Origin: Lophius americanus
Taxonomy: Eukaryota > Chordata > Actinopteri > Lophiiformes > Lophiidae
Direction: 5' to 3'
NCBI GenBank assembly: GCA_037951165.1
Contig: JBBDHG010000014.1
Coordinates: forward strand, 1,759,501 to 1,823,500
DNA: 64,000 nucleotides
Below are positions 50,901-62,218 of this stretch, in pieces (the first letter of the stretch is position 1; each line of letters starts with the position of its first letter). The translations under genes were made by a program, and so were the position numbers. The notes beneath the pieces are model-generated. The model was given only the letters and a program-made list of their open reading frames with translations. It ran no database searches and was not told the DNA's origin.

Positions 50901-52432
50901 TTGTTCCAGAGGAGATCCACATGACCAATCAGGCAGTCATTGGGCTTAGATAGTCAGTTCTGTAATTTAATGATGGTGACATTTAGTGAAAATTCCAGTC
51001 GTTGCCTGCACCTCCTCCTGGACTCAACTGGTTTGGGTAGTCGAGAGAGGAGCTGACGCCCTTCTACATTGGCAAGGTTAAGTCACTCATCACATCCTCC
51101 ATTTATATGACCTATGCCAGAGAGGTAATGTTTATGCCAAATAAAAAAAAAAAAAGGTTTAATCTTTAATTATCTTTAATCTTAAAGTAAACCCAATTAT
51201 GACTCTTGGTTTAACAAGACAATTTTTTATTTTATTTTATTTTAATTTTTATTGGACCCCTTCCTGTATTCATGACTTTGTGATTATATCATACAAAAAA
51301 ATAAAACTATGCAATTTGATATAAACACAATCAATAAAAGGTAATTTATTTATCAAAGCAACAAGGTTATCCAATACCTAAATACTAAGGGGGTTGTGAG
51401 CATCAGGTCCAGACTTTGACAAGGCCATTCCAAAACTTAATTTTTTTTTCATTCAGGGTTGGCCTTCCAATCCTGGACTATTTCACCTTCCTCCTCCTCT
51501 TCTTATTTAGAATAGTGTGCTACTGGTGAGGCCAACCACCTGCTTCTGAAATGAGTCTATTTAAGTGATGATGTGATTGAACGGTACTGTTAGTAATCAT
51601 GTCTGGGTTTGTCTAGTCCAGCAGGAACCGGACAATAATGCAGCTTGATATTCTGGATTTAGTCTCAAAAGGGCGCAAATACTTTGTCACATAGACCAAG
51701 TGGGTTTTGGAAACATTGCCAGAGAAACTTTTTTTTTCAATAAATACATTTTTCTTTTAAAATGTGGATTTGGGGTTTACTCGGGTTGCCTTTGTTTTTT
51801 AGTTCAACTTAAATTGAAGATCCATAACATTTAAGTCTGAGATACACACAGAAACAGACGAAGCAGGGAGTGGCCCGATCATTTTTCACAGCTCGCTCTG
51901 TAAGATGCATTTGAACAATTCCACTCGTCACGAATGCGGTATGTCAGTAAAATGATGGATGATCTTCTTTAAGATCTTTAGCACTTTGAGATTTGATCCA
52001 AATGTAGAGTGCATTATAAATTAAATGTATTATTATTATTATTTTTCTACTTCCGTATTCAGATGAATACTTTACACCTCTGTTTATGAATGTCTTAATA
52101 TTAAGTTATGCAATTTTTGTATGGTTTGAAAGAAAAAAATAGAAAGGGAAATTTGGAGGGAAATTTGGAAATAACTATGGAGTTTGGATTTTGTCAAAAC
52201 ATCATGTTCTATTCTTTAGTCTATTTAAAAGTTATAAATCAATGGTTTGTATTAGGTCACAGTGTCACAGTGCGGACACTATGACCTGAGCTCTTGGGAG
52301 GGAGAAATCTTTGCCCACCATATTCCCTCCATCGCTCTCCAGGGGCTCAGCAAGGACAGTCATCCCCAGAGACGTGGCCTCGCAGGCAAGGCCAAATAAG
52401 ACCAGAGCCAGGCCCTGCCACAGGATATTCAT
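40152..52432 (-). CDS. ZP-domain protein with mucin-like Thr/Ser repeats (14 exons)
   Basis: Assembled exons, 5' to 3': 52432-52319, 50736-50543, 49687-49583, 48096-47958, 47648-47498, 47321-47189, 46745-46593, 45870-45833, 45692-45663, 45549-45371, 43786-43359, 42962-42863, 42131-41087, 40234-40152. Phases agree throughout and total 963 residues plus TGA. Residues 1-22 form a signal peptide (MNILWQGLALVLFGLACEAT). An N-terminal Cys-bearing region includes DPDGDKVRCRF and MMPVCYAANTD, seen in uncharacterised fish ZP proteins. The ZP domain is about 353-620: LTCDNTKMVLVLPISTLTG, GCGTKTV, PIFILPLACRIPG and CIVNLCVTTLPGSTCPDLC. About 640-925 are GTTASTVS-type repeats, likely O-glycosylated. The end (TVAAGVILATISIFLQ) is hydrophobic, suggesting a GPI signal or short membrane anchor. 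The 42863 donor (GTCTGT) is weak. I recognise the family but no gene name; a role in egg coat, mucus or epithelium is inference. Confidence 0.85.
40650..40874 (+). mobile_element. LINE 3'-end fragment with (ATGT)n tail
   Basis: Degenerate 3' end of the same LINE family as 10125-10365: GGCATCTGATAAGGATGCCT, GGTTTTCCGGGCACATCC, AGATAAATGGAAGAAAATG. It ends in an (ATGT)n run at 40853-40874. It lies in the last intron of the ZP-mucin gene. Confidence 0.65.
41148..41943 (-). repeat. Coding minisatellite, 24-bp unit, about 33 copies
   Basis: The unit GTAGTGCCAGACACTGTCGA plus TGCC repeats without any change of length across about 800 bp. On the gene strand each unit encodes eight residues (GTTASTVS and variants such as GTTASTAS). 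Central units are almost identical, while units at both ends differ by several substitutions. The reverse strand is also open across the array because the unit is a multiple of three. Confidence 0.95.
43095..43320 (+). mobile_element. LINE fragment, C-terminal part of the polyprotein
   Basis: The plus strand reads, across two frames, KRGRPKK, LDVVKEDMQLVGVPEEG and RMRWKYMIRC. This matches the end of a common fish non-LTR element (RGRPKxRWxDVVKEDMxxVGVxEEDAxDRxxWRxxIRCGDP). It lies in an intron of the ZP-mucin gene, opposite in orientation. Confidence 0.75.
43960..44420. repeat. Modular AT-rich repeat, copy 2
   Basis: Shares with 35500-36570 the phrases AGTGAGTAAAATATGAAATA, TTCCCAAAATCCATCCAGTT, GAAGTTTGAAAATGATCCAT and GGCAGCGATGACGATTCCAT (the last also near 36513-36533). 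Same orientation as copy 1. It lies in an intron of the ZP-mucin gene. Confidence 0.55.
44421..45370. other. ZP-mucin gene intron, rest
   Basis: AT-rich intron between exons at 45371 and 43786, with a 30-base poly-T at 44891-44920 and other T-rich runs. I see no further feature. Confidence 0.5.
44891..44920. repeat. Poly-T tract
   Basis: Thirty T residues in an intron. Confidence 0.95.
45978..46543 (-). mobile_element. Tc1/mariner remnant, family 1
   Basis: The right end CCAATACTTTTTCACAGTCC matches the end of the element at 5205-6123. The left part (GATGAGCCTTCGTTGTGCTC) matches the transposase region. It ends only 50 bp from a ZP-mucin exon (46593) and fills most of the intron. Confidence 0.75.
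48100..49320. other. CpG-containing intronic segment with unidentified open frames
   Basis: Within the ZP-mucin intron 49582-48097. The segment has more CpG than its flanks (for example GATACGTCGGCGCC at about 48460, TGCGCAGGCGC at about 49050). It contains a 74-codon plus-strand frame at 48291-48515 of coding-like composition (RKSYQRIPLQNRPAIQSK). A short frame starts at 49098 (MSSKSRSSGATEK). No family is recognised. It could be an intronic promoter, a small nested gene or an old retrocopy. Confidence 0.3.
48836..48851. repeat. 16-bp perfect palindrome
   Basis: ACGACTCTAGAGTCGT is its own reverse complement. It lies in the CpG-containing intronic segment and may be a protein-binding site or chance. 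Confidence 0.6.
50057..50450 (-). mobile_element. Tc1/mariner remnant, family 4
   Basis: Starts ATACACAGATCAGATATAAC and includes CCTTTTGTGGCCAAAGCAGC, CCATTCCTGGACTATTTTTG and GGTCAGCATGGGC, the known order in another common fish Tc1 family. Large internal deletions. It lies in a ZP-mucin intron. A small relative is at 22340-22560. Confidence 0.8.
51395..51902 (-). mobile_element. Tc1/mariner remnant, family 1
   Basis: The left part CAGACTTTGACAAGGCCATT followed by CCAAAACTTAATT is shared with 5369-5400. The right end is ATCATTTTTCACAGC. The TATTTAAGTGAT..TGATTGAAC block also fits the family. Most of the transposase part is missing. It lies in the first intron of the ZP-mucin gene. Confidence 0.7.
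51965..52045 (+). mobile_element. L2-like LINE/SINE 3' tail with (ATT)n
   Basis: Contains TTTAGCACTTTGAGATTTG, GTAGAGTGCATTATAAATTA and a (TATTAT)n end. It is the inverted counterpart of 6619-6700. Confidence 0.65.
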
Positions 52433-53794
52433 TATTTGTTTGTCTCAACTCCTCACGAACGCTGAACCTTTGGGATGACAGAGAAAGAAACACTCATGAC
52501 TAATGACATTCAAGTTACCATGTTCAAAGCGTCCATGAGCAGACATCAATAGGCTGAGCTGCTGAACCACCCCCAAGTATGATTCTGATACATACCGGGG
52601 AGTGTTTTAATGCAGCTCACACGTATAAGCATTGTAATCCAGGACCTAATTATGGGTGTGTACACTTAAATGAAGCCCTTTGACGTCTGAGAAGGAGACC
52701 GTCTTGTCACAAACATGGCAAGGAGCAACGAGTGATTGTCTCTAAAATATGTGAGCAGGATTATAGAGGAGTGCAGATTGACAGGAACTGGTACCTCTGC
52801 AATTCATTCTGTTTTTAGAGCGTATTTTTAAAAACAACAACAGGTTTATATGCTGTTCCAAGCCCATCCCTTTCATAATCATATGCTTCGGTAATTGGTG
52901 GACCTCAATCCTGTCTTTATGGGAAGGTCCTTTCATACCTAATCATGACTCTATGACCTGTCACTGACCGACCCGATCATCTGGAAAATGTTTTGTTACT
53001 CTTGTCCAGACTCCCTTGAAACATGTTCTGGCATCAAATTCAGAGAAAACAAATATTTTCAAAAATCACCAGGGTTCTTACTGGGTTTTGTGTTGTTGTT
53101 TTTTTGAAAATGTTAGGTCTTGGTCTTAAACATCTAAAATATGTCGAGCGTGGTTTGTAAGAAGAATTAGATATGTTCGAATAGGACTTAAATATAAAGT
53201 GAAGTACAATCATTTAAATGCTTCTGTTATGCTTCAAAATGAGCTTCTTTTATTTAAAAAGACACAAGTAAGTTCAAACAGTACGATGAGGTTCTGAGCT
53301 AGCAGTCCAATATTTCTTTATATTTGCTGTACTGTGCTGTAGGGGTCTTACTTTTGATTTATTCAGGCCTTAAAAAGCATACATATTAATATAATAATAA
53401 TAATAATATTAAAACAATGATAGATTAATAATATTAAACATAATTTAAAAAAAATGTAAATAATCAACTAATTAACTAAACACATAATGATATTCAACTT
53501 GATCTTTGCACTGTTCAGAAGTCTATTAAATAATCATAATCATAATCACTGTTACATGATTTTTAGGTTTGTCTCACGGTAGAGTCTTAATGTGATGAGC
53601 AGATGTTGACGAGTAAGGGTGTGGCCCAAATTATTTTCAGCAAATTATGGTGGCGATCCACACCTTCATGGTTTTCTAACGATTCATAGCCATTATGGGC
53701 AGATTTTTGCTTCTCACTTCATTGGAAATGCAGAAAATGCTTGGACCTTAAATAAACAATGAGGACCACCTAAGATCTCTCAAACAGCAGAATG

Positions 53795-53850
53795 TAATCT
53801 GGATTGCTCCCCCGTGGAATGAATGAAGTATCTTCTTATCTTATCAAATC
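53795..53850 (+). mobile_element. LINE 3' tail
   Basis: ATTGCTCCCCCGTGGAATGA with CTTATCTTATC at its end is the plus-strand version of the tail seen at 25497-25550, in opposite orientation. The rest of the element is missing, a typical 5' truncation. Confidence 0.6.
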
Positions 53851-54486
53851 CTTATGGAAAATTCCCTCAACCGCGATAACAAAAGAAATAATAATGGTGC
53901 AGATTACAGAAACTCCAACCTTGCTGATTCATTCAAGTTTTGAAGTGAAGTAGAAGAATGAGTCTAGATCTCAATTATGTTCTCAACAAAGGATCTTAAA
54001 TAGCTGTCCATCTGCAGATAAATTAGTCAGAGTAAGAGATATAATAGAGTCATAGCCTGGTCGTAACATTGTTTCACTCAAAACAGTGACATAAATGTTC
54101 ACGAGCTGTTTTAAAAGGCACGCAACTCCTTTCTGGAGGTGCAGGAGATGTCTCAACTTTCAAATATTTTTGATGGGTTTGTTCATGCACATTTATGATT
54201 GGATGAGTCAAGGAACATGTGACCATAAACCCTTCTGTGCCAGCCTGATCTCAAGTGGCTGGGGTGTGTCTTCTCAGCTGGGGTGGTATCTAGCCTCATC
54301 AGAGATGCCATCAAAAGGTATTCTGACAGATTTCATTGAATTAAAAAAATTCAGCTAATCAGATTGTTAATTCATTCATATTCGTCACACTGCGAACATG
54401 AACTAGAGAAGGAATAGGCCTACAGAAAATTAATGAAAGAATGCCCATCTTCCAAGTCATCGTGTGATTCAGCATATGATGTCAAA

Positions 54487-54488
<2 letters not shown>

Positions 54489-54549
<61 letters not shown>
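54489..54549. repeat. (TA)n microsatellite
   Basis: About 30 AT dinucleotides. Confidence 0.95.
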
Positions 54550-54550
<1 letters not shown>

Positions 54551-55170
54551 CCTCCAATATTGGGTTGAATCATCGATATGGGATGTCTGGATAGAGTGTT
54601 GCACACAGACTAAAATGCATCCAACAGTTTCGAAAAGACAGATGATTAGATTACTCCGAGTCCGAACCATCAACTCCATCATCCAGTGGCAGCGTAGCAG
54701 TGAAGTTGTTAGAGGCAAGAAGGACGACAAGGCAGTACAGTGCGATGACAGATGACAGAGTTGGATCTCTCCCATCCGCTCGGTATTTGGTATGAAATTG
54801 TCAAACCCAGATGTCAATCATCTGTCACCAGCCAACAAGGGCGTGGAGAATTCCAATCTCTTGAAATGTTGATGCAACTATCAAGTAATGATGAGGTCTG
54901 TATAAAAAAACTCCTTCAACCGTTGGCGCAGGTGTTGATGTAGAGAAATTGTAATAAACATAATTTCAACACGGGAATCACTGGAGAAGAAGTATCAAAT
55001 TGTTTTGTTTCCAATAATTTATCATTCTCAATTATATTATAATTTTGGGTACTGATCTTTCTTGAATAACATTTACAGGGACTGACTGAGGGTTGTGCAC
55101 CAGGTGTAGGTTCTATTCAATCAGAATGGATGAGTGTTTTACTGTCTGTCTTACTGTCTTACCGTCTGTC

Positions 55171-55191
55171 TTACTGTCAGACTGACAGTAA
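55171..55191. repeat. 21-nt perfect inverted repeat
   Basis: TTACTGTCAG and CTGACAGTAA face each other across a single A. It follows a run of TTACTGTC/TTACCGTC words from 55138. Confidence 0.85.
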
Positions 55192-55398
55192 GTCACATTA
55201 ACCTACGTCTCACAATATCCTCGGGTGTTTTTGAATTAGCTGTTGGAGAGATGCATGGTACATTATTTAAAAAAAAACATTTTATACCGGTTGTGACTGG
55301 AGATTCCCGATCATTTTAAAGGGTGAGGTGCTTGAGAAAAAAAAAAACTGGTTGAGAGATGCTGTACCACATCAAGTTATCAATTCTAGGCTGCGAAT

Positions 55399-55439
55399 CT
55401 AATACCCACGTCTGTTCTCTTTCCAGACGCAGGTATTAG
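55399..55439. repeat. Stem-loop with 16-nt arms
   Basis: CTAATACCCACGTCTG pairs with CAGACGCAGGTATTAG around a 9-nt T-rich loop. Fourteen of sixteen positions match, with one internal 2-nt mismatch. Confidence 0.8.
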
Positions 55440-56850
55440 AAAGAAGCACTGCGCCTGTGGAACGCCCTCACGTTTGAAACACATTTTGATTGATTTGCAT
55501 TTGCTTTTTCCTTGATGTTAAGGGCATATCATCCGTTTCCGATCAAACCCCCCTCTTTAATGTTTTATTCTACTAATTCCTAATAAACTCCTGAACCATT
55601 CCTCTTTGGAAATATTTTTGTTCTAGACATTATGAGATCATAATTATGGTTAGGTTGTGTTTAACTGTACAATCTGTTCTTGTAATGCACATTTTAAATA
55701 TGAACATAATGGCATCCGAAAGTACACCTACATGAAATATCTATAAGACAGGCGTCATCGATACAGATTGTTCCGGGTTTAAGAAGAGCACATTACATAA
55801 AATTTCAGTACAAATATGCCGTTTCTAAAAATAACTCAGGTTATTTTATTTTTTACTCAAAATTCCAGACATTTTAAAATGTCTTGTTTAATAAGTCCAA
55901 GACACATTCATCATCACATTTCTATTGTACATGTCTGTTTACATTAGATAGGAAAGATATGAGGACAGCTGGGACTCTGAGATTTTTGATGGAGTCCCCT
56001 TAGGGGGTTATTCTGAAACTGAACTGGATTGGCTGATCTCTGGTCATGCCAGCATAGTCCCTAACTGAATCAATTTATAGTTCTGGTATATTTGTCCTGC
56101 AAGTGGAAGAGAGGAAATGTAAGTTCATGTGGTAAAATATAAAGATTATGAACATTAGCGTGTTGAATCTGATTTCATAGTTTCATGCTGGCGTGACCTC
56201 TAACCCCTCAGGATTATTATTTATGGAATTAAGTTCAGACTGGTACAAAGACATTCCAGGAGCTTATATTTCAGGACTGTGTGTGTATAATTAAGAGTAC
56301 AACTATATTAAATGGCTAAAACGTATATCGGTTTATTAGCTAAATTAATGTAGTATACAATGTTAACACAACGCTGTTAGCCGTGCTGTCAAAGCAAAAC
56401 TCAGCTCAATATAAACACACTGGAATATAAATAAACTGTAATCCAGCATATGAAAAGAGAATATCAGGAATATTGAATAAGTTCCATTACCTTAAATCGC
56501 CCAATTCCTTTAACAAACTTGAATGCCCGTCGGTGTACTTGAACTCTTTCTGGAAGCAAACGTGTACCGAAAGCTTTCTGTTTCGGGCTATATACAGTGA
56601 TTGGAGGAGGAGTTAGAATTAGGAAGAGATGGAATGGAGTTCAACCAGCCGAACCATCACAAAATACGTGTGTGAAGTGGCTGGCTTCGTTTCCTGAGAC
56701 AAAGCTTTTATTGATAATTCCTTGAATGGGAGTGGGTACAGTGTGTGAATGTGTTTGTGTGTTTGTGAGACACCTGCTGAAGCTCAATTATTCTCTATCA
56801 AACCAAAAGGATGTAAAAATAATCAAAACACTTGCTAAATGACAGACATG

Positions 56851-56860
56851 TTTATTTATT
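56851..56860 (-). terminator. taldo1 polyadenylation signal
   Basis: TTTATTTATT reads AATAAATAAA on the minus strand, about 380 nt after the taldo1 stop. Confidence 0.6.
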
Positions 56861-57240
56861 CAAAGAGCAATGCGTGTACTATTTTCAGGAATGTTGGTTC
56901 TCAAGTGTTGCCGTGGATGGTGCCAGTGGTGCGGTATCAAAACTTTGGTCCGGTCCTGTTAAAAAGGGTTGCTTATAATGGATATGAATAACAGGACTAA
57001 GTCTAATTAAGATTTTTTTAGCTAGTTTTCATTTTTTAGTCCAAAAAATCCTTGAGCAGTTTCTCCCAGCCTAAATTAAGAAAGGTGTCCATTCTGATAG
57101 ATTCCTGAAGTTTGGTCATGATGACAGGGCGAGGCCTTTGGGTGCTTTGGACCTTCTCCCTTGTAGACGGGGGAAAAATGAAGCAAACTCCTAACTCAAC
57201 CAGATTCCCGTCTTTAGGGCTGGAGATGCCAACCTGTCCA

Positions 57241-60200
57241 TCACTGGCCATTTTTCACATTGAGCATCTTCTCCTGTGAACAAAAAACAACTGAGTTAGA
57301 CAAAGAACGCATAAAAAAAAATGACATCTCTGTAGCGACTTCGAGTACGAACACAGAACTGAGCGGCGCCTTGAATGTCAGCCTCTATCATCACTGTATG
57401 AATGTTGGTGTGAATGCCGACTCGTGATGTAAAAATCGCTATGAGTGAGTGACTACAAAAACACTATACAAGTACAGTCCATTTACAGAAATCTATACAT
57501 CAGCCTCTTACCCTGATCATGGTCTCCAGCTTGATGGCATCAGCTGCAAACTTGCGGATGCCGTCGGACAGTTTCTCCACTGCCATGCGGTCCTCGTTGT
57601 GCTCCCAGCGGAAAGCCTTCTCATCCATTTGGACTTTCTCCAGGTCACAGACTTTGGCTACAAACGAAAACATTAAGATTGAAATTAATCACAGCAAAGA
57701 AATCTAATACAAAAAAGGCTGGAGGCAGATTTCATCACATGACAGTATTTTGTGAGTAGAGGGTGTGGATGAATGAAAAACAGCCTTTTATTAATGTTGA
57801 ATCTTGCTCATGTCGATTAATTTTAGGGCCGCAGCAGTGCATCGATTACAACGACTACATCAGTACGTGGATTTATGCTACTTGCTGTAACTATTTTTGT
57901 TCTTCCCCAATGAAAATGCCAGCTACCGCTAACCAGCAAGCTGTAAATGAAACTACTCACATACATACATATAAAAAAATACCCTGCCGTGAGTATGGGA
58001 AATTTTTAAACAGAGACCTAATAATATAGTGCGCTGTACGATTCTTAAAACAGAAATCAATTCAATTCAAATCAATTTACACAGCAAGCTTTGTTTATTT
58101 GTAGGATGTCCTCGACTGGGAATCCTCGTTACGTGCTTATACGTTTCATTTCAGACAGGGCCCCAACAGAGACTCTGGAGCAGAGATGCTAATGGGTACC
58201 ATAGCAACACTGCTTTGCAGAGCATTTGCAAGTTGTAAGCCGTTTGTTTATGAACAAGCAGAATGCGGAGTTGGTGAAAGCAACCTTTTATGGATAAAGA
58301 ATTACAATTAGTACTAGCCATTTCCGTAAATCATAGTCCAAGGGACTTATTCGCAATATAAATTATTTTTATGAATACCTGTTTGAGTAAAAATTTGAAT
58401 GATTAACGGCCAAAGATGTGGTTATTTTTAATAGGTATGTTAATTAAAGGATTCATTGAGAAATTTAAAAAAATAATCCATAGATAAATTGAAAACATAA
58501 TTGATATTTTGAACGATTAAAAAAAAAAAATTACTAATTGCAGCCCTAGTTATTCCATTCGTACTCATTAACTCTGCGTAAAAAACGGTGCTCAATCACG
58601 AGCCGCCTCTCTCTCAAATGAACACTAGTCTCTCAAACAAAGGTGCATGCAAAGATTGGATGACACGCGCGCTCAGGATTGAGGCAACTATATGTAGCTC
58701 CAACTTCCCTCTGACACGCCATGTATCAGAGGGAAGATGGCAAAGCTTACGGAACCAGAAAGTCCCCGGAACTACAGGTTAAAACCACAGCTGCAGAACC
58801 GTGTTCACTGCTGACATGGCATCAGAAAATGTGCAGGGGGTTTTCTGAGATGATTGACATTCAGCCTATTTTAGAGTCAAGAGTTTTACTCTTGAGTAGA
58901 ACAAATCAGATTTGTCAGGTTTATTATCAATTTTACTTTATGGTATGATTATAATGTAAATAGTATACTATGATGCTTTAACTCTTAGGCTCTACTTTAC
59001 AGTCACTTCTTATACACTGTTTTTTTCAAAATATGTAAATGAATAAATAAACAACCCAATTTGAAATCATTCCAAATAAACTAAAATTTACAAATTTAAA
59101 ATTGTGAATTTTTTGATTTTCTTTTGAGAATAAATAATTTCTGACTTTAATTCAGATTAGAAAAAAAGTAATGTGGCCCTGTTCCTCTTCTATACATCTG
59201 AAATAGGAATACTGCAATAATCCTGCTTTAATGGAGTTTTAATATTTTTTTTTTTTACATTGAATCTATTTTACAAAATAATGTTAGGAAGCGGTCCGAG
59301 ACCACCCCGTACAAGCAGACTAGAGTCAGGTTGTTTGCTCCGCATCAAAGTCTTGGTCAGCGTTCACATCAATCCGACAAACTGCATCAAGGGAGTAAAC
59401 GCTCCAGAGTTCGATTCTAGCGCACTAGTCAAGGGTGTTGTGAACACGACCTGAGAGACACTGAGATCAATGTCAACACCAAAGATAAGGTAACCAATTT
59501 AGGATCTCACTTAACGTGTGGTTATGGCCACAATCACACCTCTGTTCCTCAGTTTTGATGTTACATTATGACCAGAAAAATGTTTTTCTGACGTAAATGA
59601 TCCCATCAGATGTAATGAAAAGCGAGTCACCAGACACTGTCTGACTGTCTACTTGCTTCCGTAAAAGCCTGATGTCCGCCTTGAACAGTGGACCTCGGTG
59701 AACAGATCCAAGTGTGAACTTCAGTCCGTCAATTAACAGTACTGTGGAAAAGAATTTGCCCTCGGGAACAATAAAGTCTACATGCTATTGTGAATCATAT
59801 TCAGTTATACATTGAGCTGAACATTTTTATGTTATCGCAGTCACCTTGATCTTTGAGCACAAGCTTCTAATTATACTTATTCAAAATGACATGATAGTCC
59901 CTCAAAGTGTTCCTGAGATAATGTGTTGATGAGGCTACGACAGACAGATGGACAGACAACTCAAACATCATTATGGTCATTATGTCTTGACGATGAGGGG
60001 CAATGACCCTGGTAGAGATCATAGACATTGGTATTCAGCAAAGATCCTAGAGCAGTACCTTTCTCCACATTGAGCATCTTTGTGACGGTGCTATGGTCCT
60101 CGCTGAGCTCTGCAAGCAGCCCAGGGGAGATGGTGAGCAGATCGCAGCCTGCTAGGGCCTTCACTTGACCGGTGTTTCTGAAGGAGGCGCCCATCACCAC

Positions 60201-60256
60201 GGTGCTGTAGCCAAATTTCTTGTAGTAGTTGTAGATCTTGGCCACGCTCAGCACAC
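57241..60256 (-). CDS. taldo1: Transaldolase, last three exons (partial)
   Basis: Cytosolic enzyme of the non-oxidative pentose phosphate pathway that moves a three-carbon dihydroxyacetone unit from sedoheptulose 7-phosphate to glyceraldehyde 3-phosphate. Exons are 60256-60059, 57657-57512 and 57273-57241, in phase and ending TGA. Visible text: SVAKIYNYYKKFGYSTVVMG, ASFRNTGQVKALAGCDLLTI, then DLEKVQMDEKAFRWEHNEDR and MAVEKLSDGIRKFAADAIKL, then EKMLNVKNGQ and stop. This is the C-terminal third of vertebrate TALDO1, the end of the barrel and its closing helices. The Schiff-base lysine lies in an upstream exon, which I do not find before 64000. The intron upstream of 60256 is therefore at least 3.7 kb. 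The intron 57658-60058 carries a hAT-like MITE. Confidence 0.95.
57824..58548. mobile_element. hAT-like MITE with TAGGGCTGCA termini
   Basis: Starts TAGGGCCGCAGCAG and ends TAATTGCAGCCCTA, imperfect inverted termini of a common non-coding fish hAT family (TAGGGCTGCAACTAAxGATTA). AT-rich body with no transposase. The 8-bp flanks (ATTAATTT and GTTATTCC) do not match, so a target-site duplication is not evident. It lies in a taldo1 intron. Confidence 0.65.
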
Positions 60257-60893
60257 CTAGGGCCGGAGAAAAGAAAAATTTATGTGTGAAGTATTAGCTT
60301 GTGCAGATTGGCAATTGTATCATACAGCAACATGTGGATAGATTTCTTTCAGCAATTTGACCTAAATTCCCATGAGAACTAAATGTTATAAAAATAATGT
60401 ACAGTCTGACGTGCATAAGAGCCGCTTCTGGTACAGAACCACGTCCACATGCTGAGTACTGTTAATCAGTAAGGGTGAATTTTAAATGCATTGACATCCA
60501 ACAAAAAGTAACAAATTAATATATTTATCACCACTGTGCAACCTGATGGGAACAGAAACAGTCAAAACACACCCACACACACACGCCCCATAAAGAGGTT
60601 CTAGACAGACAGCTGGTTTGTGTTGGTGATTGTGCTTCATGTGGTGTTTATATTTTTAGCCATGAGCAATGAATATAGATCCCGCTTAGACCATGCTGGC
60701 GTTATCCCAGCACACCATGGATAACAAACTCTCATCACCAAGGATCCAACTCAGCGACTCTTCTTCATATTACATTTGATGACTTATCGCGGTTTGGTAT
60801 CCAGTTTTGGATATTTATCATAATCAAGCAACAAAGGGAAAACATCATGATAAATGCAAAATGTTTCCTTCTCAAGGTGTTTTTCCATGGGAC

Positions 60894-60990
60894 TAGGGCT
60901 GGGCAATTATGGCTTCAAATCATAACGATTTCACACCTTACTTCAATTGAAAATAATAGCCGATTACTTTTGCTCTCGGGGCATCTGTTG
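60894..60990. mobile_element. hAT-like MITE end fragment
   Basis: TAGGGCTGGGCAATTATGGC is the typical start of a related MITE. The other end is not seen. Confidence 0.5.
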
Positions 60991-62218
60991 CACAGCTATT
61001 AAGGCTGAGCGACGCTTCCATTACTCCACCAAAGTAACAAGCAGATATTTGTTCAGTGCCTACTTTCTCAAAACATGCAAATCTTGTACTCCCTACTAAA
61101 ATCAGGGGCACTTCTGGGATTATGAGAAATACACATTTAAGAACTTATTTATTTAGAAGGTCAGTTATATTAAAAAGGGAAAATTCTCGATCATGATCTC
61201 AAGTTTTCTCTTCAAAAAGGGGAAAAGGCAGGACATTAAGTGTTTGGTCTTAATAGGATACACAACTAGTAACACAGTATAATGATGACAGAATGGTAAG
61301 AGACAGTTTTAAGCCTATGTATAAAATTCTTCAAAGAAAAGTGTGACGAGAGAATTCTTTATTCATTTGGAATTCATTTGAACACACTGATTTGCATTTT
61401 GAAGACAGCGGGGCTTTATGAATATCTGTCGTTAATTACTACAACATCAAACCTTCACCATGAGCAGGTGAAAGTGGAGTCTTGCCAACTTGATGATGCA
61501 GGAGTTGCGAACTACACAATGCCAACTTTTGGGTTCTCTCACTGAGATGTTGGTTATCACGCTGACAAGAATGTGTGATAGGTAGGCTCTGCTAGCTGCT
61601 GGTTTGTTTGTTGGCAAACTGGAATAAATGTTTGTCCTCAGAGGTGACTTAACTATGTCCTGCACAGTCGATGTATGAATCAACTAGTTCTAACTGGCCA
61701 CACAATAATTTCCAAGTGTTTCATTAATGTGGTAAAAAATTGCTTAAGATTCTCTGTTAGGGTTACAGATGTTACTACTCATTAGAAAAAAGAGACTAAA
61801 ACAGTGCACTTAAAAACATTTCACAACTTAATTTGTTTAAATTCATAATTTCCTTCATTGATCTACATTCCACACCATGTAATGTAATGTGAGAAGTGAC
61901 TAGCTTTGCAATTTCTAGATTTGGGGATTTTCTGGCAGATCCTCGGCAGAGGACACAACGGCACACAGCATATTTTGACTGTGTTTAAGATCTAGGATGG
62001 GCTATAGCAGTGACCGACAACCAATCAATCACTATCAACCTGTCTTTTTTCCAGGGGAAAGGACTTGATTGCAAAGCTTTTGAGATAATGTAAAACAACT
62101 TTTTATTTGAATATACATGTGTAACCTCTAAAGAATACTAAACTACAGAATAAGGTGTCATTTGCATTTTTTATTTAAATTTGTGAGAAGACAGTCAACC
62201 TTCAAGTCCAACTAAAAG

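Larger units (their letters stand above)
52433..56840. other. Intergenic region between the ZP-mucin gene and taldo1
   Basis: No gene is recognisable on either strand. It holds a LINE 3' tail near 53800, a (TA)n tract at 54489-54549, two inverted repeats at 55171-55191 and 55399-55439, and AT-rich DNA. Confidence 0.55.

Noticed and set aside
52294..52503. 69-codon plus-strand frame
   Set aside because: Shadow of the minus-strand exon encoding the ZP-mucin signal peptide.
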